Assembly (NCBI GenBank): GCA_036559705.1
Contig: DATBSP010000113.1
Coordinates: forward strand, 16,423-80,422
Reading direction: 5' to 3'
Source: Hyphomicrobium_A sp036559705
Lineage (GTDB): Bacteria > Pseudomonadota > Alphaproteobacteria > Rhizobiales > Hyphomicrobiaceae
Length of the DNA: 64,000 bases
Part shown: positions 1 to 9,552 of the stretch, piece by piece
Numbering within the stretch: the stretch's first letter is position 1
How the letters are laid out: each line of letters starts with the position of its first letter
The notes under the pieces: model-generated
Told to the model about the DNA's origin: nothing
The model's database searches: none
What the model saw: only the letters and a program-made list of their open reading frames with translations
Translations under genes and position numbers: made by a program

Positions 1-1
1 C

Positions 2-2383
2 TGCGCGATGGACACCACTTGGCTCGACCAGCGCTTTGCCGACATCGCGGCGCGCATCGAGCAATCGTTAGCCCGCATGCGACCTGAGAATGCCATGCTG
101 TCGCTCGGACGCCGCTTCGATGCGCTCGAGACGCAGCTGAACTCGGTGCTTGGCCACGTGGCGACGCGTGCCGATCTCGACGAGTTGCGCGCCGCCGAGG
201 GGCAGATCGACGAGATCAGCAACCAGCTCGGTCAATTCCGCCGCCAGCTGGCGCGTCTCGACGTCATCGACGCGCACCTTGGCACGCTGACCTCGCAGCT
301 TTCCGACGAGCGCCTGACGCGTCTCTTCAACGATGGCGTGCAGGTAACCTCCGACGCCGGCCGCCTCGACGCCATCGACGCGCAGCTGCGCATGATCGCC
401 GTACAGCTTTCCGACGAGCGCCTCTCGGGTCTCGTCAGCCGCAGCTCGGCGCGCGACGTCGACTATGAGGATCTCGCCAACTCGGCAGCGCAGCGCGCCG
501 CCGCCAACTTCGTCGAGAGCAATATCCACAACGTCCAGGCGCGCGACATCGGCGAAATGCGCGGCATGCTCGAGAATCTCATCAACGAGCGCCGCCACAA
601 CGACGAGAACAACGCCAGCATGCTGGAGACGATGCAGCAGGCGATCATTCGCGTGCTGGATCGCATCGATGCGCTTGAGATCACCCAGCAGGAAGCCCCG
701 GCCGCCCACTATGGCATGGCGCCTGCTCCGGCTTCGGCGATGGCAGCCCCGGCGCCCGCCACGATGGACGACCTCGTGCCGCCGACGGCGCGGGTCTACG
801 CCGAGATGCCGCCGGCCGAGGATCATTCCGATTTCCTGCCGTCGGAGCCGCAGGGCATCGAGAGCGCCGACGCGCATACCTACCGGCAGCACGAGGAGGC
901 CGACCAAGTCCCCCCGCGGCTGCCCGTCTACACCACGGCGAGCTTCGACCTCGATGCCGCCTTCTCGCGCTCGCGCGATGCCGAGGCTGACGCTTTCGAC
1001 GAGCCGCAGGCGCAGAAGCGCTCCATGGAAGTGCTGCGCCACGACTTCATCGCCGATGCGCACCGCGCCAAGCTCAAAGCGGCGAGCAAGCCCGACGACT
1101 CCGGCCCGTATAGCGACCTGCGCGCCGGCGAGCTCTCGGTGAATCCCAAGGACATTCCGAAGAAAGCACGGCGGTCGATCTTCTCCTTTCGCTCGCAACG
1201 GGTGGCGATGAGCCTGCTGGTGCTGCTGGCAGCGATCCCCGCGGCGATCTTCTTCATGCCGCGCAGCCCTGCCCCGCAGATTGACGCTGTCCCCGCCGCC
1301 GTCGAGGCCCCGCTTTCCGCGCAGGGCGAAATGGCTCCGGCGATGGCCCCACCGGCCGATATTGCGCCTGAGATGCCCGCGGTTCCCGAGGTGGCGCCGC
1401 CGGTCATCACGCCGCCGCCGCCGAAGCAGACCAAGCAGGTCGTCCCGCCGCTCGAGAAGGGCGAATATGAGGACGTGAATGCCGACGGCGCACCCGTCGA
1501 CACGGCATCGCTCCCCGACGGCGTCGCCGTGCAGGACAACGTTGCCAGCGGTCGGCAGCTCGCGCAGCTGAACGAGCAGGCGCGTATGGCGTACCTCTCC
1601 GGCCAGCTTGGTGCCGCCGCCGCCAAAGCGACTTCGGCAGCGCTGATGCAGGAGCAAGTCATTCGCGGCAACGGTGGCGCTGCCTCCGTCGCCGGCGACG
1701 AGGCCACGCCGGCCAACGACGGCTCAAAGCTCCCGCCGGCGACCGTAGGGCCGTTCTCGCTCCGCCTGGCGGCTGCGCAGGGCGATGCTTCGGCGCAGTT
1801 CGAGGTCGCCTCGCGTCTCGCCGAGGGCAAAGGCCTTGACCAGGATCTCAAGGAAGCCACGCAATGGTACCAGCGCTCGGCGGCCAGCGGCTTTGCGATG
1901 GCGCAGTTCCGTCTTGGCACGCTTTACGAGCGCGGGCTCGGCGTGAAGCCCGACGCCTCGCGTGCGCGGGCTTGGTATGAGCGCGCCGCCGCGCAGGGCA
2001 ACGTCAAGGCCATGCACAATCTTGCGGTACTCGCCGCTGCGCACAGCCCCAAGGGCGACTACGAGGGCGCCGTCCGCTGGTTCAATGCCGCCGCTGAGCA
2101 CGGCCTCGCCGACAGCCAATACAATCTCGCCGTGCTGTACGAGAACGGCATGGGCGTTACCAAGAATATGCAGCAGGCCTATAAGTGGCTGCTGCTCGCC
2201 GCCAAGTCGGGCGACAAGGATGCCGCTGGCCGTCGCGATGTGCTGAAGCCGAAGTTGAGCGAAGGCGATCTCGCTGCTGCCGAGGAGCAGGCCGCGTCCT
2301 GGCGGGCCAAGCCAATCAAGAACCTCGCCAACGACCCACGCCTTGCCGGTCAGGCCTGGCGGGATAGCAACGTCCGCGGCTGA
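2..2383 (+). CDS. PodJ-like coiled-coil membrane protein with Sel1 repeats (5' end outside window)
   Basis: The frame is open to the left edge, so the visible 791 residues from the first ATG at 8 are probably the C-terminal part of a longer protein. The first ~230 residues are charged and heptad-like, with repeated LDAIDAQL and SDERL segments, suggesting coiled coil. An acidic, proline/alanine-rich linker follows, then one membrane segment at about residues 398-418 (MSLLVLLAAIPAAIFF). After a second Pro/Ala linker come at least four Sel1/TPR-like repeats from about residue 584 to 750 (A..G.A.AQF.LG..YE.G.GV pattern). This order (coiled coil, single TM, periplasmic Sel1) matches the PodJ/PodJL polar localisation factors of Alphaproteobacteria. 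A polarity or cell-wall role is inferred from architecture. A strong hairpin follows the stop. Confidence 0.8.
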   Translation, partial: CAMDTTWLDQRFADIAARIEQSLARMRPENAMLSLGRRFDALETQLNSVLGHVATRADLDELRAAEGQIDEISNQLGQFRRQLARLDVIDAHLGTLTSQLSDERLTRLFNDGVQVTSDAGRLDAIDAQLRMIAVQLSDERLSGLVSRSSARDVDYEDLANSAAQRAAANFVESNIHNVQARDIGEMRGMLENLINERRHNDENNASMLETMQQAIIRVLDRIDALEITQQEAPAAHYGMAPAPASAMAAPAPATMDDLVPPTARVYAEMPPAEDHSDFLPSEPQGIESADAHTYRQHEEADQVPPRLPVYTTASFDLDAAFSRSRDAEADAFDEPQAQKRSMEVLRHDFIADAHRAKLKAASKPDDSGPYSDLRAGELSVNPKDIPKKARRSIFSFRSQRVAMSLLVLLAAIPAAIFFMPRSPAPQIDAVPAAVEAPLSAQGEMAPAMAPPADIAPEMPAVPEVAPPVITPPPPKQTKQVVPPLEKGEYEDVNADGAPVDTASLPDGVAVQDNVASGRQLAQLNEQARMAYLSGQLGAAAAKATSAALMQEQVIRGNGGAASVAGDEATPANDGSKLPPATVGPFSLRLAAAQGDASAQFEVASRLAEGKGLDQDLKEATQWYQRSAASGFAMAQFRLGTLYERGLGVKPDASRARAWYERAAAQGNVKAMHNLAVLAAAHSPKGDYEGAVRWFNAAAEHGLADSQYNLAVLYENGMGVTKNMQQAYKWLLLAAKSGDKDAAGRRDVLKPKLSEGDLAAAEEQAASWRAKPIKNLANDPRLAGQAWRDSNVRG

Positions 2384-2408
2384 CCCTTTAGGGTTCGGGA
2401 ATAAATCC

Positions 2409-2435
2409 AGTGCGCCGCGGCTGCCGCGGCGCACT
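2409..2435 (+). terminator. Stem-loop terminator after the Sel1 protein gene
   Basis: There is a perfect 12-bp inverted repeat, AGTGCGCCGCGG and its complement, around a CTG loop. It lies 25 bases after the stop codon. The following bases (TCGCTTTA) are only weakly T-rich, so efficient intrinsic termination is plausible but not certain. Confidence 0.55.
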
Positions 2436-2606
2436 TCGCTTTAGCGAACCCTGTATCTTTACCTGCGCCCCCGTATCCTGACGGCGCCGCCCGCGGCTCT
2501 TGCCTTGACACAGCATGCGATGTCGGAGCATCAGGCGATTATCGGCTGGCACGCTGCGCATGCCTTTTGAGGCGCGCTCCGAAGGGTAAGTCCGCAAGCA
2601 AAACTG

Positions 2607-3536
2607 ATGAACATCTACCTGCCCATCGCCGAGATGTCCGTCAATGTTGCGCTTTTCCTCGGCTTGGGCGGCGCCGTGGGATTTCTGTCGGGCCTGTTCG
2701 GTGTCGGCGGCGGCTTCCTGCTCACCCCACTGCTGATCTTCATGGGTGTACCCTCGGCGGTGGCCGTGGGCACCGGCTCGATGCAGATTCTCGCGTCATC
2801 GGTGTCCGGGGCCATCGCCCAGTACCGGCGCAACAACGTCGACGTGAAGATGGGCGCCGTGCTCGTGATCGGCGGCGTCATTGGCTCAGCCATCGGCGTG
2901 TCACTCATGAGGATTCTGCGCCAGGCCGGTCAGTTCGATCTATTTGTTTCGCTGAGCTACGTCACCTTCCTCGGCGCCGTCGGCGCGCTCATGATGATCG
3001 AGAGCGTCGGCACGCTACACCGTTCGCAGTCCGGCCAGCCGAGCTCGGTGCGCAAGACCGGTCAGCACAGCTGGGTGCATGGCCTGCCCTTCAAGATGCG
3101 CTTCCACCGCTCCAAGCTCTACATCAGCGTTATCCCGCCGGCGATGATCGGCGCCTTCGTCGGATTCATGGCGGCGATCATGGGGGTCGGCGGCGGCTTC
3201 GTCATGGTTCCCGCCATGATCTACCTGCTGCGCGTGCCGACAAGCGTCGTTATCGGCACGTCGCTGTTCCAGATCGTTTTCGTCATGGCGGTGACAACGC
3301 TGCTGCAGGCCATGCAGAACAAAGCCGTCGACGTGGTGCTCGCCTTGGTACTCATTCTTGGCGGCGTCATTGGTGCGCAATTCGGCGCCGCAGCCGGCGG
3401 GCGATTGAAGGGCGAGCAGCTGCGCTTCATGCTCGCCGCCCTCGTCCTGCTGGTTTGCCTGCGCATCGGCTGGGACCTGATGGCTAAGCCGGCCGAGATC
3501 TATTCGATCGGACCGGTGCTCGGGGGAGGCTTCTGA
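2607..3536 (+). CDS. TauE/SafE family sulfite/anion exporter
   Basis: This 309-residue polytopic inner-membrane protein has two related halves, each opening with the family's glycine-rich signature: LFGVGGGFLLTPLL near residue 30 and IMGVGGGFVMVPAM near residue 190. About eight hydrophobic segments are visible. TauE/SafE proteins export sulfite, sulfoacetate or related organosulfur anions, but the substrate cannot be read from sequence. Its stop overlaps the start of the TIGR02186-type gene (TGATG), so the two are co-translated. That pairing is common in Alphaproteobacteria and suggests a joint transport function. The ATG at 2607 has only a weak ribosome site. Confidence 0.88.
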   Translation: MNIYLPIAEMSVNVALFLGLGGAVGFLSGLFGVGGGFLLTPLLIFMGVPSAVAVGTGSMQILASSVSGAIAQYRRNNVDVKMGAVLVIGGVIGSAIGVSLMRILRQAGQFDLFVSLSYVTFLGAVGALMMIESVGTLHRSQSGQPSSVRKTGQHSWVHGLPFKMRFHRSKLYISVIPPAMIGAFVGFMAAIMGVGGGFVMVPAMIYLLRVPTSVVIGTSLFQIVFVMAVTTLLQAMQNKAVDVVLALVLILGGVIGAQFGAAAGGRLKGEQLRFMLAALVLLVCLRIGWDLMAKPAEIYSIGPVLGGGF

Positions 3537-4387
3537 TGCATCGCCTTCTCGTCTGTATGCTAGCCACCGTCATCGCCATCCCCGCTCTCGCGCAGGAAAG
3601 GGCTACGCCGCGCCTAGGACCGGTGTCGCCGCCGACTGCGCAACCGCCGACGCCGGTCCAGAAGCCGACGGTCGAGGCCGACATCTCGACGCGCAGCCTC
3701 GAGGTGACTACTGGCTTCACCGGCCACGAGATCATCGTGTTCGGCGCCGTCGACAACAGCCAAGCACCGCAAGAGCACGGCGGCTACTATGATGTCGTCG
3801 TAGTGGTGGAGGGAACGCCGTTCCCCGTCGTCGTCCGCAAGAAAAGCGACGTCGCCGGCGTGTGGATCAACACTTCGTCTGTCACCTTCGCTTCGGTGCC
3901 CAGCTACTACGCCATCGCCTCGACGCGTCCGATAGAAGAGATCGCCGGGCCGCCGGTGCTGGAGCGGCACGCCATCGGCTTCCAGCACATCAAGATGACG
4001 CCCGCCGCCGGCGCCCGCGGAACCTTCAAGGATTACGAGCTGGCTGCCTACAGGGCGGCCGTCATTCGCTTGAAGAAGGCCCAGAACCTCTACGTCATTC
4101 AGCCGAAGGACGGTGTCACCTTCACGGGGCGTAGCCTGTTCCGCAGCACCATCGCCTTGCCGGCCAACGTCCCGGTGGGCCCGCTCGTTGCCCGCACATA
4201 CCTGTTCCGCAATGGCGAGGTCATCAGCGCCCACATCGCCCGCGTCACGCTGCAACGCGCCGGCATCGAGCGGCTGGTGCACAATTTCGCGTTCGTCCAC
4301 TCCATGAGCTACGGGCTGATAGCGGTCTTGCTTGCCGTGGTTTCGGGCTTGCTCGCCTCAGCCTACTTCCGCCGGCAGCCGGCCTAG
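3536..4387 (+). CDS. TIGR02186 family transmembrane protein, partner of TauE/SafE
   Basis: The 283-residue protein has a cleavable-looking signal peptide (residues 1-19, ending ALAQE), a periplasmic beta-rich domain, and a C-terminal membrane helix at about residues 258-276, followed by a short basic tail. The motif around TGFTGHEIIVFGAVD is typical of the TIGR02186 conserved hypothetical family. The start codon overlaps the stop of the upstream permease, so it is translationally coupled. The likely arrangement is a periplasmic domain anchored beside the permease, and the molecular role of the family is unknown. Confidence 0.8.
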   Translation: MHRLLVCMLATVIAIPALAQERATPRLGPVSPPTAQPPTPVQKPTVEADISTRSLEVTTGFTGHEIIVFGAVDNSQAPQEHGGYYDVVVVVEGTPFPVVVRKKSDVAGVWINTSSVTFASVPSYYAIASTRPIEEIAGPPVLERHAIGFQHIKMTPAAGARGTFKDYELAAYRAAVIRLKKAQNLYVIQPKDGVTFTGRSLFRSTIALPANVPVGPLVARTYLFRNGEVISAHIARVTLQRAGIERLVHNFAFVHSMSYGLIAVLLAVVSGLLASAYFRRQPA

Positions 4388-4390
4388 AGG

Positions 4391-5113
4391 TCAGTCTTCC
4401 TTCAGAAGACGCGTCGCGACCGGATAGAGCCCCTCCTGGCCGAGCATCCACACGTGCATGCCGTCATGGCCGAACAGCGGCTCAAACGGTTCCTCGAGGA
4501 TGTTGAGCCCGCCCGCATACGTGCCGAACGCCGGCATGACGAGACGGCGCCCGTTGCCGACGAAGCATGGCCGGCGCAGCGTATAGCCGTACATCGACAA
4601 CTTGGCGGCGGGGTGCAGGTGTCCGGCGATCTCGTGCGTGACGTGTCCGGGGCGCGGCTCGTGGCGCAGCACGATGCCTTCGACCTCTATATCGCCGATG
4701 ACGCTGCCGCCGAGACGCTTGGCGACCTGGGGGTCGTGATTGCCTGTCACCCAGAGCCACTCGCGGTCCTCCTGCATGATCTGCAGGATCTCGAGCTCCT
4801 CCAGACCGATGCGCCCCGCGGCCTCGACGTCGTGCAGGCTGTCGCCGAGAGCGATGACGGTACCGGCGGCGTAGCGGTCGATGGCGGCGGCGAGCTTGCG
4901 CAATGTCTCGCGCGTGTCATAGGGCGGCACGAGTTGCCCGCGCTTGGCGAACGCCGAGCCCTTCTCGAGGTGCAGATCGGCGACGATGAGAGCATCCTCG
5001 CTCGGCCAATAGAGCGCGCCCGACATGTCGGCGCGAAACAGTTTGCCGCAAATGGAGATTTCCTGATCCTGGAAGTCGTCGAAGGCGAGGCGCTCAGGTT
5101 TCAGCTCGAGCAT
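4391..5113 (-). CDS. pdeM: Ligase-associated DNA damage response endonuclease PdeM
   Basis: This is a 240-residue calcineurin-like metallophosphoesterase. Metal-binding motifs appear in the usual order: ADLHLEKG, LGDSLHD, VTGNHDP and a late EIAGHLHP. PdeM belongs to a bacterial gene set with an Lhr-like helicase, an ATP-dependent DNA ligase and a beta-CASP exonuclease, thought to act in DNA repair. Here the gene overlaps the 3' end of the helicase gene by 13 bases, so the pair is one operon. The ligase and exonuclease partners are not in this window. Confidence 0.88.
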   Translation of the reverse strand: MLELKPERLAFDDFQDQEISICGKLFRADMSGALYWPSEDALIVADLHLEKGSAFAKRGQLVPPYDTRETLRKLAAAIDRYAAGTVIALGDSLHDVEAAGRIGLEELEILQIMQEDREWLWVTGNHDPQVAKRLGGSVIGDIEVEGIVLRHEPRPGHVTHEIAGHLHPAAKLSMYGYTLRRPCFVGNGRRLVMPAFGTYAGGLNILEEPFEPLFGHDGMHVWMLGQEGLYPVATRLLKED

Positions 5114-7680
5114 TGCGTCTCCTCTAACGTCTCGTGCGACTTAGATTGGGCGGCGGCCTCACGCAGCAGCTCCTCGCGGGCGAAACCAGCGACGGCCTCC
5201 CTGCCGATCTCCAGGAGGATCGGCACCGAAAGGGGGGATAGCCTGACCAACGGTTGATGCCTGATTCTGCCGTCGATGCGGCGCAGAAAGTCGCCCAGTC
5301 GCGCGATGTCCAGAAGGCCTGTGGCCGCGTCGGCCCAGGTAGCCTCCAAGAGAATGTGGTGCGGGTCGTGCCGGCGCAGGACGTCGTAGATGAGATTGGT
5401 CGACAGGGCGACCTGGCGCCCCGTTTTCTCGCGGCCCGGATGACGACGTTCAACGAGGCCGGCGATTACCGCTACCTGCCGGAACGTGCGTTTCATCAGG
5501 TTCGACTCCGCCAGCCACGCGTCTAGATCGTCACCGAGCATATCCTGATCAAACAGCTCGTCGAGATTGAGCTTGCCGGAGGCGATGAACGCCGAGATGT
5601 CGCCAAGACACCACAGCGCCATGCCGTAGTCGTTCGCGACGAAGCCAAGGGGTCCGGCGCCGATGCGGTCGAGGCGGCGCGTCAGCAGCATGCCGAGCGT
5701 CTGGTGGGCAAGCCGCCCCTCGAACGGATAAGCGACGAGGTAGTGGCAGCTGCCGCGGGCGAACGTTTCGATCAGCACCTCGTCGCGGCCGGGAATGACC
5801 GAGCGCTGTTTCTGCAGCTCGAGCCAATAGGCGACGGAAGGCGGCAGCCGGCTCCATGCGTTGTCGTCGGCGAGCATGGCGCGCACGCGATTCGCGAGGT
5901 GCGTCGATAGCGGGAACTTGCCGCTGTTGTAGCTGGGGATGATGGGATCGCGCGCCGTGGCGCGGGTGACGAAGGCTTCGTTCTCGCTCATTCCTTCAAA
6001 GCGCAGCACCTCGCCGGCGAGCACGAAGGCGTCGCCCGGGCGCAGCTGCTCGATGAAGTATTCGTCGACCTCGCCCATGATGCGCCCGCCTGTCATGGCC
6101 TTGCGCGTGGCGGCGGCGCGGCGCCCAACGAGGCGCACCTTGATCAGCGGCGCGGCGACGATCGTGCCGGCGTTCATGCGATAGGCCTGCACGAAGCGTG
6201 GACGTGCGATGCGCAGCTTTCCGTCGGGCGCCGGCTTCAATTTCGCATAACGCTCATACGATTTGAGCGCATAGCCGCCGTCGGCAACGAAGCCGAGAAC
6301 GCGGTCGAAGGTCTCGCGCTCAATTGGTGCGTAAGGCGCAGCCGAAATGACTTCGGCGTACAGCGCGGCGGGATCGAAGTCTCCGGCACACGCGGTGCCG
6401 AGGATGTGCTGCGCCAACACGTCGAGCGCGCCCTGGCGCGAGAAAGTGACGTCCTGCTCGCCGGCCTCGGCCGCATCAACGGCGGCCCGGCATTCCAGCA
6501 CCTCGAAGCGGTTTGAAGGCACGAGGATGGCCTGCGAGGGCTCATCGAGCCGGTGGTTGGAGCGGCCGATGCGCTGGATGAAGCGGCTGGCGCCCTTCGG
6601 GGCCCCCACATGAATGACGAGGTCGACGTCGCCCCAGTCAATGCCGAGATCGAGCGTCGAGGTGGCGACGACGGCGCGCAGGGTTCCCGCCGCCATCGCC
6701 GCCTCGACCTTGCGCCGCTGCAGGGCGTCGAGCGAGCCGTGATGCAGCCCGATCGGCAGCCCGAGATCGTTTATGCGCCACAGGTCCTGGAACAGCAGCT
6801 CCGCCTGCATGCGCGTATTGACGAACAATAGGCTCAGGCGGTGGGCCTCGATCGCCGCATAAATTTCGCCGATGGCGTAGCGCGTCGTATGCCCAATCGA
6901 CGGCATGGTCTCATCGAGCTCGAGAATGTCGATCTGAGGTTTCGCGCCGCCGCCGGCGAGCACGAGGTCGGCCATCTCGATGTGCGAGTGCGGCGCCTGC
7001 TGCGGCACTAGATAGGCGCGCAATTCCGACGGCCGCGCCACCGTCGCCGACAGCCCGACGGTGCGCAGTTCTGGGGCGAGCGCCCGCAGGCGTGCGAGCG
7101 ACAGCGAGAGGAGGTCGCCGCGCTTGGTCGCCGCGAGCGCGTGGATTTCATCGAGGATGACCGTATCGATATCAGCAAACAAGTCGGCGCTGTCGGCGTG
7201 GCTGAGCAGCAACGTCAGCTGCTCCGGCGTCGTCATCAAAATGTCGGGCGGCGTACGCCGCTGTCGTGCACGGCGTGCCACCGACGTATCGCCGGTGCGC
7301 GTCTCGGTACCGATCTTGAGCTGCATTTCGGCGATCGGCGCCATCAGGTTGCGCGCGACGTCGACCGCCAGCGCCTTCAGCGGCGAAATGTAGAGCGTGT
7401 GCAGGCCGCGGCCCCTGTTGGCGCGCGTCCGTTGCGCAAGGCTCAGAAGGCTCGGCAAGAAGCCGGCAAGAGTCTTGCCGGCGCCGGTTGGGGCGATAAG
7501 AAGGGTCGAGCGGCGCCGTCGGGCCGCTTCGATCAGCGCCAGCTGATGCGCCCGTGGCGTCCAGCCCCGCGCGGCGAACCAGCCGGCGAACGGTTCGGGC
7601 ACGGTCGGGGCGACAGGGGCCCCCGCCTGCTCGCGCGAGCGGCGGACCGTGGGGGCGGAAGCTCGTCTCGTGGTTCTCAT
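5101..7680 (-). CDS. Ligase-associated DNA damage response DEXH-box helicase (Lhr-like)
   Basis: This 859-residue superfamily 2 helicase has Walker A APTGAGKT at about residues 62-69, motif II DEIH (in TVILDEIHAL), motif III GLSATVA, and the C-terminal RecA-like motif VI region QRIGRSNHR. A long Lhr-specific C-terminal region follows. Lhr-core helicases translocate 3'-5' on single-stranded DNA. The length and the downstream pdeM overlap match the ligase-associated class rather than the much longer Lhr proteins. The N-terminal ~25 residues are basic and low complexity, so a slightly later start is possible. It is divergent from the DUF6460 gene. Confidence 0.9.
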   Translation of the reverse strand: MRTTRRASAPTVRRSREQAGAPVAPTVPEPFAGWFAARGWTPRAHQLALIEAARRRRSTLLIAPTGAGKTLAGFLPSLLSLAQRTRANRGRGLHTLYISPLKALAVDVARNLMAPIAEMQLKIGTETRTGDTSVARRARQRRTPPDILMTTPEQLTLLLSHADSADLFADIDTVILDEIHALAATKRGDLLSLSLARLRALAPELRTVGLSATVARPSELRAYLVPQQAPHSHIEMADLVLAGGGAKPQIDILELDETMPSIGHTTRYAIGEIYAAIEAHRLSLLFVNTRMQAELLFQDLWRINDLGLPIGLHHGSLDALQRRKVEAAMAAGTLRAVVATSTLDLGIDWGDVDLVIHVGAPKGASRFIQRIGRSNHRLDEPSQAILVPSNRFEVLECRAAVDAAEAGEQDVTFSRQGALDVLAQHILGTACAGDFDPAALYAEVISAAPYAPIERETFDRVLGFVADGGYALKSYERYAKLKPAPDGKLRIARPRFVQAYRMNAGTIVAAPLIKVRLVGRRAAATRKAMTGGRIMGEVDEYFIEQLRPGDAFVLAGEVLRFEGMSENEAFVTRATARDPIIPSYNSGKFPLSTHLANRVRAMLADDNAWSRLPPSVAYWLELQKQRSVIPGRDEVLIETFARGSCHYLVAYPFEGRLAHQTLGMLLTRRLDRIGAGPLGFVANDYGMALWCLGDISAFIASGKLNLDELFDQDMLGDDLDAWLAESNLMKRTFRQVAVIAGLVERRHPGREKTGRQVALSTNLIYDVLRRHDPHHILLEATWADAATGLLDIARLGDFLRRIDGRIRHQPLVRLSPLSVPILLEIGREAVAGFAREELLREAAAQSKSHETLEETQCSS

Positions 7681-7808
7681 CGGGGGTGGTACGCGACGCT
7701 CCGTTGTCGAAACGGCTTTGCAACTATGCTAAGGGCGGGTGGCCATGTCACGAGGCCTAATGGGGTCGGCGCTGCCCGTCCGCCACTGATCGAGAGGAGA
7801 ACGACCCG

Positions 7809-8108
7809 ATGGACCGCAACACGTTCCTTGGCGGCAACGTCCTAGGCGTTCTGGTTCGCCTGATCGTGCTCTCGATCGTCGTTGGTGTCGTGCTGTCCGC
7901 GCTCGGTATCACGCCGGACAATATCCTCTACCGCATAAACGAGCTGCTCCGGCGGATATACGATCTGGGCTTCGGCGCCATCGAGTCCGTGCTCGGCTAC
8001 TTGATTCTCGGCGCCATGGTCGTGGTGCCGATCTGGTTCATATCTCGCTTGATCAAAACAATGCGGCGATCCGATGTGCCGCCGCCACCGCGTGGCGGTG
8101 CGGTCTAG
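7809..8108 (+). CDS. DUF6460 small membrane protein
   Basis: The 99-residue protein has two clear membrane segments, residues 13-33 (around VRLIVLSIVVGVVLSAL) and about 59-80 (YLILGAMVVVPIWFISRL). An amphipathic stretch with the motif LRRIYDLGFGAIE lies between them. This pattern is that of DUF6460, a small family frequent in Hyphomicrobiales. The start is supported by a strong GAGGAG ribosome site at 7793-7800. It converges with pyrD, and the two stops overlap by four bases. Function is unknown. Confidence 0.75.
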   Translation: MDRNTFLGGNVLGVLVRLIVLSIVVGVVLSALGITPDNILYRINELLRRIYDLGFGAIESVLGYLILGAMVVVPIWFISRLIKTMRRSDVPPPPRGGAV

Positions 8109-9196
8109 GCCTCGAGCGGTTTGGCGGCCCACGCCGCCGCGTCGCGTCCGACGAGATCGGCGATAGACCGTGCGCCGGTGCGTCGCACCGCGGCGGCGAG
8201 TTCGTCCTTGATGCGCTGAATGAGGCCGGGGCCCTCGTAGATCAGTCCGGTGTAGAGCTGCACCAGGGTGGCGCCGGCCTCGATTTTGGCGAGCGCCGTG
8301 GCGCCGCTGTCGATGCCGCCGATGCCGATCAGAGGAATTTCTCCCGCCGTCGCCTGATGTACGCGCGCAAGCACGATTGTGGAGCGATGAAACAGCGGCC
8401 GCCCCGACAGGCCGCCGGCTTGACGCGCGTTGGGGTCGCTCAGTCCGCGGCGGGAGAGGGTCGTGTTGGACACAGCGACGCCGTCGATTTTCTGCGCGGC
8501 AAGCTGCATGATGATGGCGCCGAGCTCGTGCTCGGCGATGTCGGGTGCCAGCTTGACCACGATCGGGCGCTTCGGCTTCCCCGCATCCATTTGCTTGGCA
8601 CGTGCCGACAGCAGACGCTGCAGCAGCGCCGCGAGCGCGCCAGGATCCTGCAGGTCGCGCAATCCGGGCGTGTTGGGCGAGGATATGTTGATCGTGAAGT
8701 AACTTGCGACATCGTAGAACATCTCGAGACCGCGCACGTAATCGGCGACGCGGTCAGTCGAATCCCTGTTGGCGCCGATGTTGACGCCGACCACCCCGGG
8801 GCCAACCCGACGCTGCAGCCGGGAGAGCGCGGCCTGATGTCCGCCGTTGTTGAAGCCGAGCCGGTTGATGACGGCGCGGTCGCGCGGGAGACGGAAGACG
8901 CGTGGTCTCGGATTGCCAAGCTGCGCAAGCGGCGTCACGGTGCCGATCTCGGCAAAGCCACAGCCAAGCCGCAGAACGGCGTCGGGTACGCGCGCGTCCT
9001 TATCGAAACCGGCTGCAATTCCAACGGGGTTTGGCAGCGAGAGGCCCGCGAATGCGACGGCGAGGGAAGCCTCGTCGCGCCCAGGCGCGGCCGGAAATAC
9101 GCCGAGCTCCAGCGACTTGATCGTCAGCTCATGTGCTTCCTCGGGGGAAAGCAGGGCGAGTGCGCGCGGTGCATAATCGAACAGCGTTCTTAGCAT
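8105..9196 (-). CDS. pyrD: Dihydroorotate dehydrogenase (quinone), class 2
   Basis: The 363-residue FMN enzyme oxidises dihydroorotate to orotate in pyrimidine synthesis and passes electrons to the quinone pool at the inner membrane. Visible signatures are the N-terminal amphipathic quinone-tunnel helix (RALALLSPEEAHELTI), GIAAGFDKDA, the active-site serine loop INISSPNTPGLRDLQ, VKLAPDI, and the FMN phosphate-binding GIGGI segment. N-terminal extension and serine base place it in class 2. The start overlaps the end of the DUF952 gene by seven bases, so the two form one transcript. Confidence 0.95.
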   Translation of the reverse strand: MLRTLFDYAPRALALLSPEEAHELTIKSLELGVFPAAPGRDEASLAVAFAGLSLPNPVGIAAGFDKDARVPDAVLRLGCGFAEIGTVTPLAQLGNPRPRVFRLPRDRAVINRLGFNNGGHQAALSRLQRRVGPGVVGVNIGANRDSTDRVADYVRGLEMFYDVASYFTINISSPNTPGLRDLQDPGALAALLQRLLSARAKQMDAGKPKRPIVVKLAPDIAEHELGAIIMQLAAQKIDGVAVSNTTLSRRGLSDPNARQAGGLSGRPLFHRSTIVLARVHQATAGEIPLIGIGGIDSGATALAKIEAGATLVQLYTGLIYEGPGLIQRIKDELAAAVRRTGARSIADLVGRDAAAWAAKPLEA

Positions 9197-9552
9197 GCCG
9201 CGAATTCCTCAGGCAGCATTGGCATGCCGTCAATCCCCAGTGTAAGCGCATGCACCGCTTCAGTATTCGCGGTAAGCAGTGGAGCATATAGGTGCGGAAA
9301 GGCACCGCCGCCGCGGGAGACTTCCCACCGCAGATCCTCGCCAAGCAGGCGCGTCTCGATCTGGATCAACACGAGATCATGTTTGCCGTGGAAGTGCTTG
9401 GCCAGCGTGTCCGCAAGTTGTTCGCGCGTCGACAAGTGGATAAAGCCGTCGCGCAAATCGTCAGCCGAGCCAGCAAATGCGCCGCTGCGACAGGCGTCGT
9501 CCCACGCCGCGCGAGCGGCGACCTTGAAGACGAATTGTCGAGAGGCCGTCAT
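9190..9552 (-). CDS. DUF952 domain protein
   Basis: The 120-residue cytosolic protein has the family motifs FKVAARAAWDDA near the N terminus and DGFIHLSTREQL in the first third, and a FPHLYAPL segment. DUF952 is a compact family related in fold to ADP-ribosyltransferase-like domains, but no reaction has been established. It sits directly upstream of pyrD with a seven-base overlap and is probably the first gene of that operon. About 240 bases of intergenic DNA separate it from the divergent DUF262 gene. Confidence 0.82.
   Translation of the reverse strand: MTASRQFVFKVAARAAWDDACRSGAFAGSADDLRDGFIHLSTREQLADTLAKHFHGKHDLVLIQIETRLLGEDLRWEVSRGGGAFPHLYAPLLTANTEAVHALTLGIDGMPMLPEEFAAC

Noticed and set aside
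68..1657. Long open frame on the minus strand opposite the Sel1 protein gene
   Set aside because: It is Arg/Leu/Gly-rich with no family motif and mirrors a strongly coding plus-strand gene. GC-rich third positions keep the opposite frame open.
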